Positions 59,542 through 64,000 of a stretch of DNA of 64,000 bases are shown piece by piece. The DNA lies in NCBI GenBank assembly GCA_018902385.1, contig JABSSW010000006.1, forward strand, positions 186,001 through 250,000. The letters are read 5' to 3'. Made by a program: the position numbers and the translations under genes. Under the pieces are notes generated by a model. The model was given only the letters and a program-made list of their open reading frames with translations. It was not told where the DNA came from and did no database searches. Source of the DNA: Physcia stellaris (taxonomy: Eukaryota; Ascomycota; Lecanoromycetes; Caliciales; Physciaceae). Positions within the stretch are counted from its first letter, which is position 1, and every line of letters begins with the position of its first letter.

Positions 59542-61955
59542 ATGGATCCAATCAGTCTCCTCACTGTCGTCGACGGCTCTATGGGCCTTATCGGTAAATG
59601 TTTTAAAGTTGTCAAAGACCTCTACGACCTCGCGGCAAGATATAAACACGCAGAGCTAGCGATTCTTTCGATGATCCAGGAGCTGGACACAGTTCAATTA
59701 GCATGGGAACGAATATCTGCGAAGATCTATACCTGTAGCGTTGACGATTTCGAGCCTGAAATCCTTCGGAGGATTGATCGCTCGCTTAAATGTGGACTAC
59801 TCGTGATGTCGGCTTTGGAGCAGGATCTAGCCTCCTATGCAGATGCTGCCAGGTTTTTCGGCTCACGTCGGCGCCTCAGAAGCATCTGGGATAGCAGCAC
59901 TTTTCACGACCATATGGATCGTATCCGGGGCCAAGCGCAGTCAATGTTACTCTTACTGGCGGTGGTGCAGTTGTGAGTCGTTAAACCGCTCCAATTTCTT
60001 TTGTAACCTTTGAGAGTAGCATTTCTTGTTGCCGCTTGAGATACCCCGCTGTAAATCTGAATTCTATGCTCTACGTTGAGGTCTGCACTGTTGTATCGCG
60101 AAGCTGACATAAAGTCAGGCCTGAAGCTCCGGAACGGAAACGAATGCTAGACCAAGGCGTGGCTATCTTGCGCGAATCCGATGAAAGCGCGTATAGCATT
60201 GTCCCCTCTCGCTTGTCGTCTGCTACTATGGATCGTAATAGTCAAGTGACTATAGAAAGCACTGAGATGACATATAGGCAGCTGATTATGGATGACGACT
60301 TGTTTACATCCCGGGTATACAAGAGGAACTACCGGAACCCTCGGATGCTTTTCGAGAAAAAAGAGCACCAACCGACCGACCAGGATGTGCTGAACTCACC
60401 AAATAGCGTGGAAAACGAACATAGTGAGGTGACAGAGACGGTCGTGAATCCGAAACGGCAGCGCCACATTGCCCGGATGGTAGCTCTTGAACGGAATGGA
60501 ATCATCTCGCCCGTCACAGTAAATGAACACGCTTCTTCAAGGTCACCACGTAGAGAATCATTCAAAGCGAATAGCACCGCCAGTGGACGAATGTCCCCAG
60601 CAAACTCAAGTATCAAGGATGACTATACCGTTTTGGACGATAGTACTAGAAGGTCTGCTCTTTGGGATTTTCTAGTCAGCGAAACCACGTCAGCGGATGG
60701 TCTGCAAACTCTCAAGCAGGTAGACGAATTGAACAGGTGCATTCGGACACTACCATGGACAGTCGAGCCTGTCCGGTATCCTTATGTGTCGGGTCCTGCA
60801 GCAACAAATACTGAATTCAGCTTGGAAGGCCCTGCTGTGTCCCATGATCTTCGTGGTGGCGCGGATCTTTCAGCTCATCCAAGTATCAGGCTGAGTGTTG
60901 ATTGTTGCAGACCGGGCGATCTGAAAACGCTGTTGGATCTCATAGGCTCTGGTTTCCCCGCCTGGAGGAAACATTATTTCCTCGAAGCTTGTTACCAAAG
61001 GCGAACAGCTCTCGTAAAGTTGCTCCTCGGATTGGATGAAGCCGTTAATGCTGACAGTCACGAATTGGCCAAGGGAGGGGGATTCGCCGATTTTATCAAA
61101 GTGTTTCTAACTTGGGGCATCCGAAATCATACTAAGATCATAGAAGAGCACTGGCTTCTTCATAGTGCAATAATGTGCAATAACGAGCAAGTTGTTGAGT
61201 TCCTTCTGGGGGAAGGAGCCCAGATGGATCATGTCGACAAGGAAGGTTCTCAGCCAATCCACCTCGCTTGTACAAGCGGCAATCTGAGATGTGTAAAATT
61301 GCTGGTCGCAGCAGGAACCCGAGTCGATTGCACGGATTCTAAGGGTAGACAACCGATACATTGTTTGGGTACTCTAGAAGCTTTTGATAGTCAAGACGTG
61401 CCGGCTATTCTGGACGTCCTCCTAGTGGCTGGGGCAAATGTTGCAGCTAAAACCTATGAAGGCCAAACACTGTTGCAAATGGCTTGTCAGCGTCGAAAAA
61501 TCAATGCACTAAAAGCGGGTTTACTGTTTGGATCTTCTACAAATCCATCAGAAGCAAGTTCTATTCCATTACGCCTGGCCTGTCGACAGGGTAACATTGA
61601 CGTGGTACAGGAGCTGCTGAAATACTGCAGAGCTGTAGACGTCTGCGAAGTTGGGGTGTCGGAAGAATCTCCGTTGAGTTTAGCCATAAAACACCAATAT
61701 GGCACGGTTGTGCAGAAATTGACACACAAAGCAATTGACCTTGAATTGAGCGACGAGAGAGCACTCCTAGCGATCTATCAGGCATGCAAAGACCATAACC
61801 TCTCCGCTGCGGCACAGCTGGAAGATCTCGAAGGGCCATTCATCCTTGGCAATCTTCTGGTTGGTGGCCCACTCTTTCCTTTGCGCAAGTGGTCTGGTTC
61901 TGCTTGGGCTCCCGGCGAAAATTACATTCACAGGAACTTCCGAGCATCGTATTAA
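59542..61955 (+). CDS. Ankyrin-repeat protein with fungal STAND-type N-terminal domain
   Basis: Two exons (59542-59972 and 60119-61955), in-phase intron of 146 nt, 755 aa. The N-terminus MDPISLLTVVDGSMGLIGKCFKVVKDLYDL and the helical ~140 residues after it match the domain found at the start of many fungal NLR/STAND and ankyrin proteins. Residues ~145-300 are disordered and charged. From about residue 410 there are ankyrin repeats (for example LLHSAIMCNNEQVVEFLLGEGAQ, GSQPIHLACTSGNLRCVKLLVAAG, GQTLLQMACQRRKINAL, IPLRLACRQGNIDVVQELL), ending in a Trp/Tyr-rich tail. No NACHT P-loop is visible. It is likely a protein-protein interaction scaffold, possibly in heterokaryon or stress recognition; function inferred from the family only. 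Confidence 0.85.
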
Positions 61956-62337
61956 GATATGGAACGATGGAATTTGGCGCTATGACTAGCATGAGCCCTG
62001 CTTTCACATCTCCAATGGCTGGCAAGACCGATAGAACGTCTTTCTTCTCCACGACACAAGAAGCGTCATGGCAACATGTCAGAGACACGACAAGAACTGG
62101 TGCAGTCGGAACGACCTGTGGTGTTACAGTTAAGCACGCATGACTGTATGAATTATGAAATAAAGTATACCCAAATGAGACACACCTCAGAAATCAAAAA
62201 TTGCTGAGAAACGCGACTCAGTTCTACACCCACAGACTTTCTCCGACGCACAAAAGCCACTACCGAATTGCGGCAAGGTGGGTTAGGAATAACATCAGTC
62301 CCAAAGCTGCATTCATGTTTTTATAAACACCTATTCC
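61956..62337. other. Intergenic, nothing recognised
   Basis: Downstream of the ankyrin gene; no gene seen. Confidence 0.4.
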
Positions 62338-62424
62338 ATGCACGGGCGTGGTGTTCGTGGCTTGTCGGGTCGGCTTATATATATAGTGATACCAAGCCAC
62401 GAACACCACAATTTGCCGGTGCAT
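62338..62424. repeat. Foldback (palindromic) element, copy 2, inverted relative to copy 1
   Basis: 87 bp beginning ATGCACGGGCGTGG and ending GGTGCAT, with internal pairing GTGTTCGTGGCTTG with CAAGCCACGAACAC and a central TATATATA. Read on the minus strand it aligns with copy 1 (42227-42311), including the off-centre loop CACT..TATATATAAGCC, so the two copies are the same element in opposite orientation. Arms have diverged mainly near the 3' end. Confidence 0.8.
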
Positions 62425-62609
62425 GAGATATAGTTATCACTTAGCGGCAATCCGATCCCGTCCAGAGCGCGTGCAACTCGTACGGGCACCCGTTACCAAA
62501 TGACTGCCCCAAGCGCGACCTACTCTACTAGGGATTTCCTAAATACCTTTCAGGCAACGCTCGACAAACTCAATTGTGATCCCAGTACCTGCCCCATCCT
62601 CACCACTAG
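62425..62609. other. Intergenic, nothing recognised
   Basis: Spacer between the foldback copy and the C-rich repeats. Confidence 0.35.
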
Positions 62610-63270
62610 ACTCCCCTTGAAGAGAAACCTCCTCTCCTAGTCCTCAAGACCCCCTTTTTATTATTCACGCTACCAACCATTCCACGCCCCTCAAGCTTGT
62701 AAGTTTCGCGCAGAGAAGATACGCAGATGTTCGCTCATCTCATAGAGCAACTTTTTTGTTCGTTTTACGATTCTGTATCTTGAGCTCAGTCACGCAGTCC
62801 GCTATTCCAGCGATGTAACACTCTCCCTAGCCCCTCCCCAATCTTCACCACTAGAATCCCCCCCCCCCTTGAATGTAAACCACCCTTCCCGTCCTCATCC
62901 CCTTTACGCTACCAAACCGCTCCGATCTCAACCGAGTTTGTAAGAGATACGCGGATGTCTCGCTCATCTCATCCCATAAAGCTCTCCTACATTTTCATAC
63001 GGTCTGATGCCAAAAACCGACAGATCCGACTCTGGCTTCATATGCTTCGTGTTAATCATGTTGGGTGTACGCACGGGAGACCACACCAGACGAGACCATG
63101 GGATGGTCTTGCGGTTCGAGTTTGCGGTGATGAGATAGTTTATTCATTATGTGAGGTTTCATCACGAGTAGAAATCCCCCTAGGAGAACTTCACCCTCAT
63201 GACCCTCATCCCCTTCTTATTTCAATCACGCTACCAAACTCTCCTATCGCCGTCGGGCTTGTAGATTCAA
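62610..63270 (+). repeat. Degenerate C-rich repeat, three copies
   Basis: Copies at about 62610-62750, 62825-62975 and 63165-63270 share the order CACCACTAGA-CCCC-TTGAA, CCTCA..CCCC, then (T)ACGCTACCAA, a ..TTGTA.. block, and in the first two ATACGC(A/G)GATGT..CTCATCTCAT. The unit is about 150 bp with heavy divergence. A 110-codon plus-strand frame across it (62955-63287) is an artefact. Confidence 0.6.
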
Positions 63271-64000
63271 CCCCCCTAAATCGATAAAACCCCCTAGCCG
63301 AAGGCTCACTCTCCCACTCTCCGACTTGTAATCACTGATGCTCTATTACATACTATCCTTAGTATCCTACCATCTTCCAATCCCACAATCCCACAATCCC
63401 GCACTTCAAAACTCGCTTCCGCAGCTCAATCCCACATCCCCATTTAATTCCACAGCGGTGATATACCATACCATAAGCTCTAGCTCGACGCTTAAATCAC
63501 TGCACGCTATCTAATTCTGCGGATTTAAAGTCTCTCTCTAGCCCCCTTTAAAGCATGTTCAGGATATGAGGAGAAATTGTAATGGGGATGTGGAATTGGG
63601 AAGGAGAATTAGATCCCACGATCGAAGCCATCCTCGTTCTCGCGCAGGCTAAAGACGCAATCTTGGTATCGATGTTAGATGTTCTAGCATTGCGCACTGA
63701 TTTCGTCAACATCGTTCAAAACAACGGCCGTAGCTAAGACCTCCACAAAATACTATCATACTAACACAACGCATGGGAACAAGAAAAACCCCCTCGATCC
63801 CCCATCCCCGATCCCGTGAAAATTCTCTTATCCCACTCCCGCCCACAACAAGATATTTCTAGGGTTTCGGAAAGTATCCGCCCCTCTTTCCTCCTCTCTC
63901 GTTGAAGTTTTTGAGGGAAGAGTTTGTGGTAGGTTTTCGTTGGGGAAAGAGAGTTGAGGGTTAGATTGGGGAGGTAGGTGGGATGGGATTGTGGAGGAGG
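63271..64000. other. Terminal region, low-complexity C- and G-rich, no gene
   Basis: C-rich and T/C-rich on the plus strand, becoming G-rich in the last 120 bases. No coding frame recognised. It could be an intergenic or subtelomere-like spacer. Confidence 0.35.

Noticed and set aside
62955-63287. 110-codon plus-strand frame
   Set aside because: It spans two degenerate C-rich repeat copies and has no protein-like pattern.
1-64000. CRISPR arrays, rRNA operons or bacterial-type operons
   Set aside because: No regularly spaced direct repeats or rRNA-like sequence seen; gene structure is clearly fungal.

Overview
The window looks like nuclear DNA of a filamentous ascomycete (Pezizomycotina). 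Genes carry many 46-80 nt GT-AG introns with CTRAC/CTAAC-like branch sites. The gene content is typical of such fungi: a multi-exon class I terpene synthase, a giant GH18 chitinase with hevein-type modules beside a LysM protein, a DUF6594 protein, a nucleoside-phosphorylase-domain protein, an ankyrin protein with a fungal STAND-type N-terminus, and a Zn2Cys6 protein. No bacterial or organellar features were seen. A class-level placement such as Leotiomycetes would only be a guess.

Layout. 0-12 kb is gene-poor: a hypothetical protein, a DUF1772 membrane protein (-), a ten-exon terpene synthase (+), a hypothetical protein and a decayed short-chain dehydrogenase (SDR), together perhaps the remains of a small terpene locus. 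12-23 kb encodes secreted and cell-wall functions: a secreted beta-propeller protein (-), then a divergent pair formed by a very large chitinase (-) and a six-LysM protein (+) that share a ~1 kb intergenic region. 23-29 kb holds a hypothetical protein and a Gid7/WDR26 homologue. 29.1-29.8 kb is a complete non-autonomous DNA transposon with 8-bp target duplications. 31-39 kb has a type I membrane protein, a phosphorylase-helical protein, a DUF6594 protein and a secreted SnoaL-like protein. 39-44 kb is mostly non-coding with decayed coding fragments and a short foldback element. 44-49.5 kb has a coiled-coil protein and a ~1,150-residue Zn2Cys6/bZIP-basic/membrane protein. 50.6-58.6 kb is a conserved housekeeping block: Vps1 dynamin, V-ATPase subunit A, ribokinase and an NTF2-like protein. 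59.5-62 kb is an ankyrin protein, and the end is a second foldback copy and C-rich degenerate repeats.

The most useful observation for anyone reusing the sequence is that several genes, including the housekeeping genes VPS1 and VMA1, are interrupted by a single missing base. In the clearest six cases the break lies at a run of exactly five identical bases where the reading frame needs six. This points to homopolymer under-calling rather than real gene loss, and gene models here should be read with that in mind.

The most biologically interesting items are the predicted membrane protein that combines a Zn2Cys6 cluster with a perfect bZIP basic-region signature, the NACHT-less phosphorylase-helical protein, the hAT-like MITE, and the 85-87 bp foldback element present twice in opposite orientation.
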